Assembly: GCF_900115595.1 (NCBI RefSeq)
Contig: NZ_FOXA01000004.1
Coordinates: 1-64,000 of the forward strand
DNA: 64,000 nt
Origin: Tranquillimonas alkanivorans
GTDB lineage: Bacteria > Pseudomonadota > Alphaproteobacteria > Rhodobacterales > Rhodobacteraceae
Direction of reading: 5' to 3'
A program made the position numbers and the translations under genes. Positions 1-7,383 of the stretch are shown here, piece by piece (within the stretch, counting starts at the first letter, position 1; every line of letters begins with the position of its first letter). The notes beneath the pieces were generated by a model that did no database searches, was not told the DNA's origin, and saw only the letters and a list, made by a program, of their open reading frames with translations.

Positions 1-645
1 GTAGAAGTCGTTCTCACCGATATAGAACACCTTGTCGTAGCTCACCGGGCGCCCGCGGTCGTCGCTCAGCCCGTCGCGCGGCAGGATCATGATCGCGCCG
101 GACATGCCCGAGACGACGTGCCAGGGGATCATGGGGCCGCCGGGCGCGCAGTGGTACACGAACGTGCCCGGCCGCGTGGCCTTGAACCGCAGCTTGGTCA
201 TCTCGCCCGGGTTCACCAGCGTCAGCGCGCCGCCGCCCAGGGCCCCCGTGGCCGAGTGGAAGTCGATGTTGTGGGGCAGGCTGTTCGTCGCCGGGTTGAT
301 CAGCGTGAGTTCCACGTAATCGCCCTCGTGCACCACCATGAGCGGTCCGGGCACCGAGCCGTCGAAGGTCATCGCCTGAAGATAGGCCCCCTTGTCGACC
401 TCGATCTCCTTCTCCTCGATGGTCATCTGGAACTCGACGATCTCCGGCCCGTGCCGCGCCACCTGGTCGTGCGCGTGCACGAAGGGTGGCTTGACCAGTT
501 CGACCTTGCGGCGGGGCAGGGTCGAAAGGTCCGCCTCGACCGCATCGGTGATGACCATCGCCTCCCCGGCCTTCGCGGCCGTGGCGGCAAGCGGAGCGGC
601 GGCCAGTCCTGCGGCCCCCATCAGTGCGGCGCGACGTGTAAGCAT
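1..645 (-). CDS. nirK: Copper-containing nitrite reductase, 5' part (gene runs off the left edge)
   Basis: Periplasmic enzyme that reduces nitrite to nitric oxide in denitrification. The first 215 codons are present; the C-terminal cupredoxin domain and stop lie outside the window. The start ATG at 645 follows a GAAAGGAG ribosome site. Residues 1-27 form an export signal ([10 protein letters not shown] then an alanine-rich stretch). The first cupredoxin domain is complete: type 1 copper ligands H125, C166, H176 and M181; type 2 ligands H130 and H165; the catalytic aspartate in HNIDFH is D128. The [16 protein letters not shown] stretch is characteristic of NirK. The third type 2 histidine would be in the missing half. 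No other denitrification gene is visible. An NnrR-type box lies 67 bases upstream of the start. Confidence 0.96.
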   Translation of the reverse strand, partial: MLTRRAALMGAAGLAAAPLAATAAKAGEAMVITDAVEADLSTLPRRKVELVKPPFVHAHDQVARHGPEIVEFQMTIEEKEIEVDKGAYLQAMTFDGSVPGPLMVVHEGDYVELTLINPATNSLPHNIDFHSATGALGGGALTLVNPGEMTKLRFKATRPGTFVYHCAPGGPMIPWHVVSGMSGAIMILPRDGLSDDRGRPVSYDKVFYIGENDFY

Positions 646-1165
646 CGTCTTTCTCCTTTCGAACGCCTGATCACGTTGCACTCACCCTAAGCGCGCACAG
701 GAAACCCCGACTTTGCGAATGCGCAAACTCGGCGGCGATAGGCCAGGATTTCGGTGTCGTGACAGGAGGGTGGGCTTCCCGCGGCCCAAAGCATCGGGCG
801 CGATAGGGGGGACGTCGTCCACGTTCTGCTTCCGCAGTCCGGGGCGCACCTGCGCCCGCGGCGCGTGACACGATACTCAGCACGCCCACCGGCCGTTGTC
901 GGTCCGGGCGCCCCCCGATACGGCGCCTGCTGCAGTGATGCCCGAGCCGCCCGAACGGGAAGTTCGCCCCACGCTTGCTCAGAAGGCACGCCTGAGCGAC
1001 CTCGTCGAAAGGCTCGGCATCGCGCGTGGCCCTGGTCCAGTGAGAGGTCGGAGGAACATCGTTCGATGGTCCTCCGACGCACTGCGCCTGATTTGCGCGA
1101 TGCAAAACTGGTCGACGGGACCCGCGCCCGTCACCCCTCCGGGGCTTTGCCGGAAAGCTTGCTGC
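646..1165. other. Intergenic region between nirK and the dctM gene
   Basis: It holds the nirK ribosome site and the NnrR-type box at 712-727. Between about 730 and 1165 several frames are open on both strands, but none has a recognisable domain, a convincing ribosome site or the codon pattern of the neighbours. A second palindrome, TTTGC-N5-GCAAA (1092-1106), has a spacer that does not fit FNR-type sites. Close behind dctM there is only a weak hairpin and no clear terminator. Confidence 0.5.
712..727. promoter_or_regulatory. NnrR/FNR-family binding site upstream of nirK
   Basis: The core is TTGCG-AATG-CGCAA (713-726), a perfect five-base inverted repeat with a four-base spacer, extended by one T/A pair on each side. 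This matches the TTGCG-N4-CGCAA box known for the NO-responsive Crp/FNR regulator NnrR in Rhodobacter-type denitrifiers. Its centre is about 75 bases upstream of the nirK start codon. A class II activator site centred near -41.5 would put the transcript start around position 678. The assignment to nirK is by position; binding is inferred. Confidence 0.8.
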
Positions 1166-2467
1166 TCAGTACATCACGTCCGGCAGCCAAAGCACAATGG
1201 CGGGCAGAAGCAGCAACAGGACGATCCGCACGAGGTCCGCCCCCAGAAACGGGACGATGCCCCTGAAGATCGTGGATTGCCGCACGTCGCCCGCGGCGCC
1301 CTGGATGACGAACAGGTTCATGCCGACCGGCGGCGTGATCAGCCCTATCTCGGCCACCGAAACCACGAGGATCCCGAACCACACCGGGTTCACGTCGAGC
1401 GCGGCCACCATCGGGAAGACGAACGGAATGGTCAGCAGCACCATCGACAGCGCGTCCATCACGCAGCCCAGCAGCAGGTAGAAGACCACCACGATCAGCA
1501 GGACGGTGAAGGAGGACAGCTGCGCCCCTTCGATCGTGCGGACGAGGAAGCTGGGCAGGCCCGACGTCTCGATGAAATAGTTGAAGAGCCCCGCGCCGAC
1601 GAGGATCAGAAAGATCATTCCCGTCGTCTCCATCGTCTGCCAGCAACTGTCGAGGAATGTCTCCTTCGTCAGTCCGCCCGAGGCCAGCGCCATGAAGAAC
1701 GCTCCAAGCGCGCCGACGGCCGCGGCCTCGGTCGGAGAGAACCAGCCGAGGTACATCCCTCCGATCACCAGCGCGAACAGGCCCAGCACGCCCCAGACCC
1801 GGCCCAGCACGCTCATCCGCTCGGGCCAGGTGTGCCGCTCGCTCGGCGGGCCCAGCCCGGGGCGGCGGCGCACTTGCACCCAGATCGCGCCCATGTAAAG
1901 GAGCGTTGCCAGCAGGCCCGGTATCAGCGCGGCGATGAAAAGCTGGCCGATCGAGGTCTCGGTCAGCAGGCCGTAGAGCACCAGGATCACCGAGGGCGGG
2001 ATCAGCACGCCCAGCGTTCCGCCTGCCGCGATCGATGCGGTGGCAAGGCGGTCGTCGTAGCCGTGCCGCCGCATCTCGGGCAGGGCGACCTTGCACATGG
2101 TGGCCGAGGTGGCCAGCGACGATCCGCAGATCGCGCCGAACAGCGCGCAGGCGCCGATGGTCGCCATCGCCAGTCCGCCTTTTGCGTGGCCGGTGAAGGC
2201 GTTGACCGCATCGTAGAGGCTGCGCGACAGGCCCGCCTGGGCGGCGAAGATGCCCATCAGGATGAACAGCGGCACGACGGACAGGCTGTAGGGGAACACC
2301 GCCTCAAACGGCGCGGCGCCCAGCACGAAGGCGGTGCCGGTCCAGCCGTTCAGCCAGGCGAAGCCGGCCACTCCGGTCACGCCCATCGACACGGCGACCG
2401 GGACCCGCAGCAGGATCAGGGCGAGCGTCATCACGAAGCCCAGAAGGCCGATTACGGGGTCAGTCAT
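1166..2467 (-). CDS. TRAP transporter large permease (DctM)
   Basis: Large membrane subunit of a tripartite ATP-independent periplasmic transporter, which takes up an organic acid using a sodium or proton gradient. The 433 residues fit the family length, with about 12 hydrophobic segments and typical DctM stretches such as the glycine/serine-rich AICGSSLATSATM, GGTLGVLIPPS and the C-terminal ITPPVGMNLFV. The start ATG at 2467 overlaps the end of dctQ in an ATGA arrangement. An upstream in-frame ATG at 2656 lies inside dctQ and would add 63 non-membrane residues, so it was rejected. It is the last gene of the minus-strand unit that begins with the P450 at 6377, so its cargo is probably the P450 substrate or a related acid. 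Confidence 0.93.
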   Translation of the reverse strand: MTDPVIGLLGFVMTLALILLRVPVAVSMGVTGVAGFAWLNGWTGTAFVLGAAPFEAVFPYSLSVVPLFILMGIFAAQAGLSRSLYDAVNAFTGHAKGGLAMATIGACALFGAICGSSLATSATMCKVALPEMRRHGYDDRLATASIAAGGTLGVLIPPSVILVLYGLLTETSIGQLFIAALIPGLLATLLYMGAIWVQVRRRPGLGPPSERHTWPERMSVLGRVWGVLGLFALVIGGMYLGWFSPTEAAAVGALGAFFMALASGGLTKETFLDSCWQTMETTGMIFLILVGAGLFNYFIETSGLPSFLVRTIEGAQLSSFTVLLIVVVFYLLLGCVMDALSMVLLTIPFVFPMVAALDVNPVWFGILVVSVAEIGLITPPVGMNLFVIQGAAGDVRQSTIFRGIVPFLGADLVRIVLLLLLPAIVLWLPDVMY

Positions 2468-3039
2468 CCGCGGTGCAGTCCGGTCGAGGGAAAGAGGAAG
2501 GAAACGACGGCGGCCCAGAGCGCGAAAAGGCACGCCAGGATCGACAGGCCCGATCCGGCGAGCAGCGGTGCCCAGTACCAGATCATCGGGATGCGGAGGT
2601 TCTGGCTCACGTCGCCGAACATCATCTGCATCTGCGCGGCGCCCCAGCCATACCACAGGATCAGCGCCATCAGCCCCAGCGCGGCCAGCGCCGTCAGGAC
2701 CGCCAGGAACGCCTGCACCCGGTCGGGGAACGCCTGTGTGACAAGGTCAACGCTCACGTGACCGTCACGGAAGAAGGCGAAGGGGATCGCGGTGAAGGCG
2801 GTGGCGAGGATCAGAAGCTGCACAAGGTCCACAGCCCCGGGAATCGCGCCACCGACGAACCGCAGGCCGACGTCGATCACCGTGACTAGCCCGGCGCCGA
2901 ACAGGCACGCCATTCCGAACAGTGCCGTCACGCGGAAAATCGCCCCGGCAATCGTGCCGAGGCGACCCTTGGGCATGCGGGGCGAGGGGATCACCGCCGC
3001 CCGCTTGTCCGTCTTATTCTGCCGAGAGTTCTGCGACAT
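2464..3039 (-). CDS. TRAP transporter small permease (DctQ)
   Basis: Small membrane subunit of the same TRAP transporter. The 191 residues have a cytosolic amino end rich in lysine and arginine (to about residue 28) and then four hydrophobic segments. The region around residues 80-105 (IPFAFFRDGHVSVDLV) matches the conserved DctQ signature in which a membrane segment is followed by R-x-G-H-V-x-V-D. It overlaps dctP by 26 bases upstream and dctM by four bases downstream, so the three are translationally coupled. Confidence 0.9.
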   Translation of the reverse strand: MSQNSRQNKTDKRAAVIPSPRMPKGRLGTIAGAIFRVTALFGMACLFGAGLVTVIDVGLRFVGGAIPGAVDLVQLLILATAFTAIPFAFFRDGHVSVDLVTQAFPDRVQAFLAVLTALAALGLMALILWYGWGAAQMQMMFGDVSQNLRIPMIWYWAPLLAGSGLSILACLFALWAAVVSFLFPSTGLHRG

Positions 3040-4042
3040 GGTCCTGAGCGGCCTGGTAGATTTCGCGCGCGTTGTCCACGCCCTCGGCTTCGAGCGAGTC
3101 GAGGTAGGCGTCGATCATCGGCTGCAGCGCCTCGCGCCAACGCTCGCGCTCTTCGTCGGACAGCTCCGTGATCTTGCTGCCCTTCTCCTGTGCGGCGGCG
3201 AGGCCTGGCGCGTCCCAGTCGTCCCACCAGTCACCGAAGCGCGCCACCAGCGCGTCGCCCGACAGCGAGTCGACACAGGCCTGCACGTCCTCGGGCAGCC
3301 CGTCATACGTGTTCTGGTTCATCACGAAGAAGAACGACACGGTGTAGACGCCGGCGTCCAGGTGATAGTTCAGCACCTCGCTCAGCTTGAACGAGTTGAC
3401 CGGATCCCACGGGAAGACCGTGCCGTCGATCACGCCCTTCTGCAGGTTCTCGTAGACCTGGCCGGGCGGCAGGCCCACAGGTTCGGCGCCCAGTTCCTCG
3501 AGCATGGCCGACACGGCCGGGCTGGGCGTGCGAATGCGCAGGCCCTCCATGTCCTCCATCGTGGTCACGGGGGTGTCGGCGGTGTGGATCAGGCCGCCGT
3601 TATGGGCGTGCAGCGCCAGCACCTTGAGGCCGTTGTATTCTTCCTGGAGGTGCTCGGGGAACAGTTCCCACAGGGTACGGCTGGCGACGCCGGCGTCCTC
3701 GGTCAGGAAGGGGATGTCGATGACCGACGTGCGCGGGAAACGGCCGCGGGGGATGCCGTGCAGGCCGTGGGCGATGTCCACGACGCCCGCGAGCACCTGT
3801 TCCTGCTGGCGCGCCACGTTGCCCAGCTGCGTGCCGCCGGGGAAGATCTCGACCGACACCTGGCCGTCCGAGCACTCCTCGAGGTCGGCCGCCCAGGGCT
3901 CGATGAAGTCCGTGTGGATGCCGTGCACCGGCGGCAGGAAGTGGCTGAGCCGCAGGGTGATGTCCTGCGCCTGCGCCGGAAGCCCGGCGAGCGCCGTGCT
4001 GGCGGCAAGCGCCAGACCGGCGAACGTACGTCTCTTGGTCAT
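3014..4042 (-). CDS. TRAP transporter substrate-binding protein (DctP)
   Basis: Periplasmic binding protein that delivers the substrate to DctQM. The 342 residues begin with a Sec signal (MTKRRTFAGLALAAS, cleavage after AQAQ around residue 26). The mature part has family features: a binding-domain start with LRLSHFLPP, the FPGGTQLGN region near residue 67, and MEGLRIRTPSP near residue 167, which carries the arginine that usually pairs with the substrate carboxylate. Start ATG at 4042. The gene lies 43 bases behind the P450 stop, in the same orientation. The ligand cannot be read from sequence; its operon suggests an acid processed by the P450. Confidence 0.92.
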   Translation of the reverse strand: MTKRRTFAGLALAASTALAGLPAQAQDITLRLSHFLPPVHGIHTDFIEPWAADLEECSDGQVSVEIFPGGTQLGNVARQQEQVLAGVVDIAHGLHGIPRGRFPRTSVIDIPFLTEDAGVASRTLWELFPEHLQEEYNGLKVLALHAHNGGLIHTADTPVTTMEDMEGLRIRTPSPAVSAMLEELGAEPVGLPPGQVYENLQKGVIDGTVFPWDPVNSFKLSEVLNYHLDAGVYTVSFFFVMNQNTYDGLPEDVQACVDSLSGDALVARFGDWWDDWDAPGLAAAQEKGSKITELSDEERERWREALQPMIDAYLDSLEAEGVDNAREIYQAAQDHVAELSAE

Positions 4043-4085
4043 TGTGTTCCTCCCTTTCGTGTTCGGATGATTAGCCTGCCGCGGC

Positions 4086-6377
4086 TCACAGCGCGAGCCG
4101 CAGTTTGCCCTTCCCGCGGGAACAGCAGGCCATCAGGCGCTTGCTCTCGCGGTGTTCGGCGGCGCTGAGCACCTTGTCGCGGTGATCGACGTCGCCGTCG
4201 AGCACGCCCACCTCGCAGGTCCCGCAGAGCCCTTCTTCGCAGTCGCTCGCCACGTCGATGCCGGCGGCCCGCAGGGCGTCGAGCAGCGTCTGGTCGGCGG
4301 CGACGGTGACGGTGAAACCGCTGTCGGCGAGTTCCGCCTCGAACGGCTGCTCGTGCTCGGGATCGAGAAGGCTCGCGCCGGCGGTGAAGTGCTCGACGTG
4401 CAGCGCACCCTCCGGCCAGTCGGCGCAAACCGCGCCGATGGCGTCGAGCAGGCGATCGGGTCCGCAGGCATAGACCTGCCGTCCGACCTCGTACCCGCCG
4501 GCGAGCCCGGTGAGGTCCATTCGCCGTCCTTCGTCGCCGGAATAGACGTTCAGCCGCTCCCCGTGATCCGCCATCAGCCGGTCGAGGAACGCCATCTTCG
4601 CCCGCGTCCGCCCGGCGTAATGCAACTCGTAATCTTTGCCGAGGTGCTTGAGCCGGTCGGCCATGGCGAGGATCGGCGTGATGCCGATGCCGCCGGCGAT
4701 CAGGACGTAGCGCTCGGCGTGCTCGTCCAGCGGAAAGTGGTTCTTCGGCCCCCGGAAGCTGAGCTCGGTGCCCGGCTGCAGGTTGTCGTGCAGCCAGACC
4801 GAACCGCCCCGGCTCTCGGGTTCGCGCAGGACGGCGATCTGGAGGCGGTCGGTCCGGGCGGGGTCGCCGCAGAGCGAATACTTCCGCTCATAGTCCCCGA
4901 ACAACAGGTCCACGTGGCCGCCCGCGCTCCAGCGCGGCAGGTCGCGGCCTTTCGGATCGGCGAGCGAGAGGCGCACAACGCCCTCGGCGATCTCTTCGCG
5001 TTCGGCCACGACGACGGGGCGCGACAGGGCGCTGGCGTTGGGCGCGCCGACCTCGAAACGCAGCCGCGGCTCGCGGGCCTGCGGATCCGTGCGCTCGGGG
5101 TTCTTCGCCGGATCCCAGCGGACCAGCAGATGCTCGGGGCCCCGGAACGAGGTGTTGGGGACGAAGGTGAACTCCTGCTCCACCAGCTCCATGTGCGGGA
5201 GGCGGCGGGTGAATTCCTCGAGGAAGATCCGCATCTCGAGCCGGGCGAGGTTCTTGCCCATGCACTGGTGCGAGCCGTAGCCGAAGGTGAGGTGATCGGT
5301 CGTGTTGTCGCGGAAGATATCGAGCTCGTCGGGGTTCTCGAACTGGCGCGGATCGTGGTTGGCCGAGGCGGTGACCATCAGGATCTTCGCGCCCTCGGGC
5401 AGGTCCACGCCGCCCACGGTCACGGGCTTCGTCGCGATCCGCCGCCACGCCACGACCGAGCCGGAGTGGCGCAGGCATTCCTCGACCGTGTTGGGGATCA
5501 GCGAGGGCGCGGCGCAGACCTCGTCCCACAGCTCGCGGTTTTCCAGCAGGCGCCGGAACATGTTGGCCGACGCGTGAGCGGTCGTTTCGTGCGCGGCGAC
5601 GATGATCGCCATCATCATCGAGTGCAGGTAGCTGTCGGTGACGACCTCGGGCAGTTCCTTCTGCTTGCGGATGGCATAGGGCATCCAGCCGGGCATGTCC
5701 GGGTTCGCGCGCATCTTCTCGAGCACTTGGCCGGAATACTGCCAGAACTTGCCCACCGCGTGCGCGACGCCGACCTGCTCTTCCTTCGTAGGGCGGCCCC
5801 AGGTGTTGACGGTGTGCGCGACCGAAAACTCGCGCAGCTTGGCCATGTCGTCCTCGGGCACGCCCAGGAAGTGCAGCGCGACGGTGAGCGGGATTTCCCA
5901 CAGCATCTCGTCGACCAGGTCGGCCTCTCCCCGGTCGACGATGCGGTCGAGCGCTTCGCGGGTGAGGCGGCGCACCATCTCCTCGTGGCCTTCCAGGCGG
6001 GCGGGTTCGAAGTGGGACATCAGCGCGCGACGGCGCTCCGTGTGCTGCGGCTCGTCCTCGTTCACGAGGGTGCGGTTCATCGCGTAGCCATAGCCGTTCA
6101 GCGCGTCGATCGCCTCCTGCGAGACCGGGGTGATCTTCTCGAGCGCGATGGCGGGCGAGAACGCGATGTTGTCGCGGAAGATCGCCTTGATGTCGTCGTA
6201 GCGGCTCACGACCCAGTAGCCGAGCGAGGAGGCGTAGAAGACGGGCTCCTGCTCGCGCGACCAGCGCAGCGCCTCGGCCGGGTCGAACTGGTACTCGGCC
6301 CCGAACGGATCGAACGCCTGCGCCTTCTCGGAAAACGGACAGCCGGTGGCGCGCTGCGCCTCCTGAACGTCGGTCAT
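4086..6377 (-). CDS. Self-sufficient cytochrome P450 fused to a phthalate-dioxygenase-type reductase (CYP116B-like)
   Basis: A 763-residue monooxygenase carrying its own electron chain. Residues 1-425 are the P450: I-helix AAHETT (261-266), the ExxR motif E300-R303, and the heme loop FGYGSHQC with C372 as heme ligand. Residues about 440-665 are an FMN/NAD(P)H reductase, with the flavin motif RKYS (498-501) and the nucleotide loop GGIGITP (562-568). Residues about 680-763 are a plant-type 2Fe-2S ferredoxin with C713, C718, C721 and C751. This domain order is that of CYP116B enzymes such as P450RhF, which hydroxylate or O-dealkylate aromatic compounds. ATG 6377 was chosen because GGAGG stands six bases before it; ATG 6395 has no ribosome site and lies inside a palindrome. 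It is the first gene of an operon with a TRAP transporter and faces an IclR regulator. Confidence 0.95.
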   Translation of the reverse strand: MTDVQEAQRATGCPFSEKAQAFDPFGAEYQFDPAEALRWSREQEPVFYASSLGYWVVSRYDDIKAIFRDNIAFSPAIALEKITPVSQEAIDALNGYGYAMNRTLVNEDEPQHTERRRALMSHFEPARLEGHEEMVRRLTREALDRIVDRGEADLVDEMLWEIPLTVALHFLGVPEDDMAKLREFSVAHTVNTWGRPTKEEQVGVAHAVGKFWQYSGQVLEKMRANPDMPGWMPYAIRKQKELPEVVTDSYLHSMMMAIIVAAHETTAHASANMFRRLLENRELWDEVCAAPSLIPNTVEECLRHSGSVVAWRRIATKPVTVGGVDLPEGAKILMVTASANHDPRQFENPDELDIFRDNTTDHLTFGYGSHQCMGKNLARLEMRIFLEEFTRRLPHMELVEQEFTFVPNTSFRGPEHLLVRWDPAKNPERTDPQAREPRLRFEVGAPNASALSRPVVVAEREEIAEGVVRLSLADPKGRDLPRWSAGGHVDLLFGDYERKYSLCGDPARTDRLQIAVLREPESRGGSVWLHDNLQPGTELSFRGPKNHFPLDEHAERYVLIAGGIGITPILAMADRLKHLGKDYELHYAGRTRAKMAFLDRLMADHGERLNVYSGDEGRRMDLTGLAGGYEVGRQVYACGPDRLLDAIGAVCADWPEGALHVEHFTAGASLLDPEHEQPFEAELADSGFTVTVAADQTLLDALRAAGIDVASDCEEGLCGTCEVGVLDGDVDHRDKVLSAAEHRESKRLMACCSRGKGKLRLAL

Positions 6378-6392
6378 GCTCCTCCTCCGCAG

Positions 6393-6418
6393 CATGTTTG
6401 CAATTATCGCACAACATG
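6393..6418. promoter_or_regulatory. Palindromic putative IclR operator between the P450 and its regulator
   Basis: The outer arms CATGTT (6393-6398) and AACATG (6413-6418) enclose the inner near-palindrome TGCAATTATCGCA (6399-6411), giving a 26-base dyad with one extra base. It lies in the 96-base divergent gap, just upstream of the P450 ribosome site and about 56 bases upstream of the IclR start, where it could control both directions. IclR proteins commonly bind such dyads next to their own gene. The link is inferred from position. Confidence 0.55.
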
Positions 6419-6473
6419 TGCACTATCCGGAGACTAGGCGGCGTTCTGGCCGCTGTCAACGAGGTGAGGGGCG

Positions 6474-7148
6474 ATGAGCTCGTTGCAGACGCTGTCGCGT
6501 GGACTGAGGGTGCTGGAGCTGGTGGCCCAGCACGAAGAAGGGCTGACCATTGCCCAGATAGCCTCGGCACTGGGCGTGCACCGCGCCATCGCCTATCGGC
6601 TGGTCGCGACGCTTGAGCAGCACATGCTGATCGTCCGGCAGCACGACGGGCGCATCACGCTCGGCGGAGGGCTGGTCGCGCTCGCCGCACGGGTCGAGGG
6701 GCAATTGCGCAGCCTGTCACGCCCCGTCCTCAAGCGGCTGGCCGACGAAACCGGCGCAACCGCCTTCCTTTGCGTCGGCCACGGCGACGAATGCGTCGCA
6801 CTTCAAGTGGTCGAGCCCGACAGCGCGCTGTTGAGCGTGTCTTACCGCGTCGGATCGCGCCACCCGGTGACACGTGGCGCTGCGGGACTGGCCATCGCCT
6901 CGCTCAGGCCCGAGGCGCCGGACGATCCCCCCGCTGTGCGGCAGGCGCGCGAAGACGGCTACAGCGTCACCCGCGGCGAACTTCAGCCGGGTGCCGTAGG
7001 CGTGGCCGCGCCCGTGCGTTTTGCCGACCGCGCATTGGCACATGCCGAAGCCTGCGTCGGAGTCGTGGCGCTGCAGGATCTCGACGTCGAGCGTGTACGC
7101 ACGGCGGCGCTAGACGCCGCGCGCGCGCTGGCGCTCAATAACAGCTGA
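6474..7148 (+). CDS. IclR-family transcriptional regulator of the P450/TRAP operon
   Basis: A 224-residue regulator. The amino-terminal winged helix-turn-helix spans about residues 5-65 (LTIAQIASALGVHRAIAYRLVATLEQ), followed by an effector-binding domain to the end (RPVLKRLADETGATAFLCV, then a region with VTRGELQPGAVGVAAPV). It is somewhat shorter than the usual 250-280 residues, mainly in the effector domain. It is transcribed away from the P450-TRAP operon, with 96 bases between starts, the standard arrangement for a local regulator sensing the substrate or a product. Whether it represses or activates cannot be told. Confidence 0.9.
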   Translation: MSSLQTLSRGLRVLELVAQHEEGLTIAQIASALGVHRAIAYRLVATLEQHMLIVRQHDGRITLGGGLVALAARVEGQLRSLSRPVLKRLADETGATAFLCVGHGDECVALQVVEPDSALLSVSYRVGSRHPVTRGAAGLAIASLRPEAPDDPPAVRQAREDGYSVTRGELQPGAVGVAAPVRFADRALAHAEACVGVVALQDLDVERVRTAALDAARALALNNS

Positions 7149-7331
7149 TCTTCCGTCAGCGCAGACGCCGCGCCTCGGCAGGAAACGCTGGCTCCATAGG
7201 GGAGGACCAGCGTCCAAGGATGACGCTCGGCTCTGAGCGGTTCAGTCGACCAGCTTGCTCATTCGCAAAGACCGCAGTCCGGCGTGGCGGCCGGAATGGA
7301 AGAACCGCGGAGAGATACAACCAACGAAACG

Positions 7332-7358
7332 AAAAAGGCGCACGGTTTCCCGTGCGCC
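7332..7358 (-). terminator. Rho-independent terminator behind the amine oxidase gene
   Basis: A nine-base-pair stem GGCGCACGG/CCGTGCGCC (7337-7345 with 7350-7358) has a four-base loop that reads GAAA on the minus strand, followed on that strand by five T (7336-7332). It lies 26 bases behind the stop of the gene ending at 7384. The plus-strand gap 7149-7331 upstream of it shows nothing recognisable. Confidence 0.85.
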
Positions 7359-7383
7359 TCCTTTGACTTGTACGGCGTTCGCC

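Noticed and set aside
671-1105. Open frames upstream of nirK on both strands
   Set aside because: No ribosome site, domain or typical codon pattern; they overlap the NnrR-type box region.
1092-1106. TTTGC-N5-GCAAA palindrome as a second NnrR/FNR site
   Set aside because: The spacer gives the wrong total length for FNR-family boxes, and no gene start is placed to use it.
896-2761. Long open frame on the plus strand opposite dctM and dctQ
   Set aside because: It is the antisense of membrane-protein genes with clear families; its protein is arginine/histidine/glutamine-rich with no domain, as expected from antisense of GC-rich codons.
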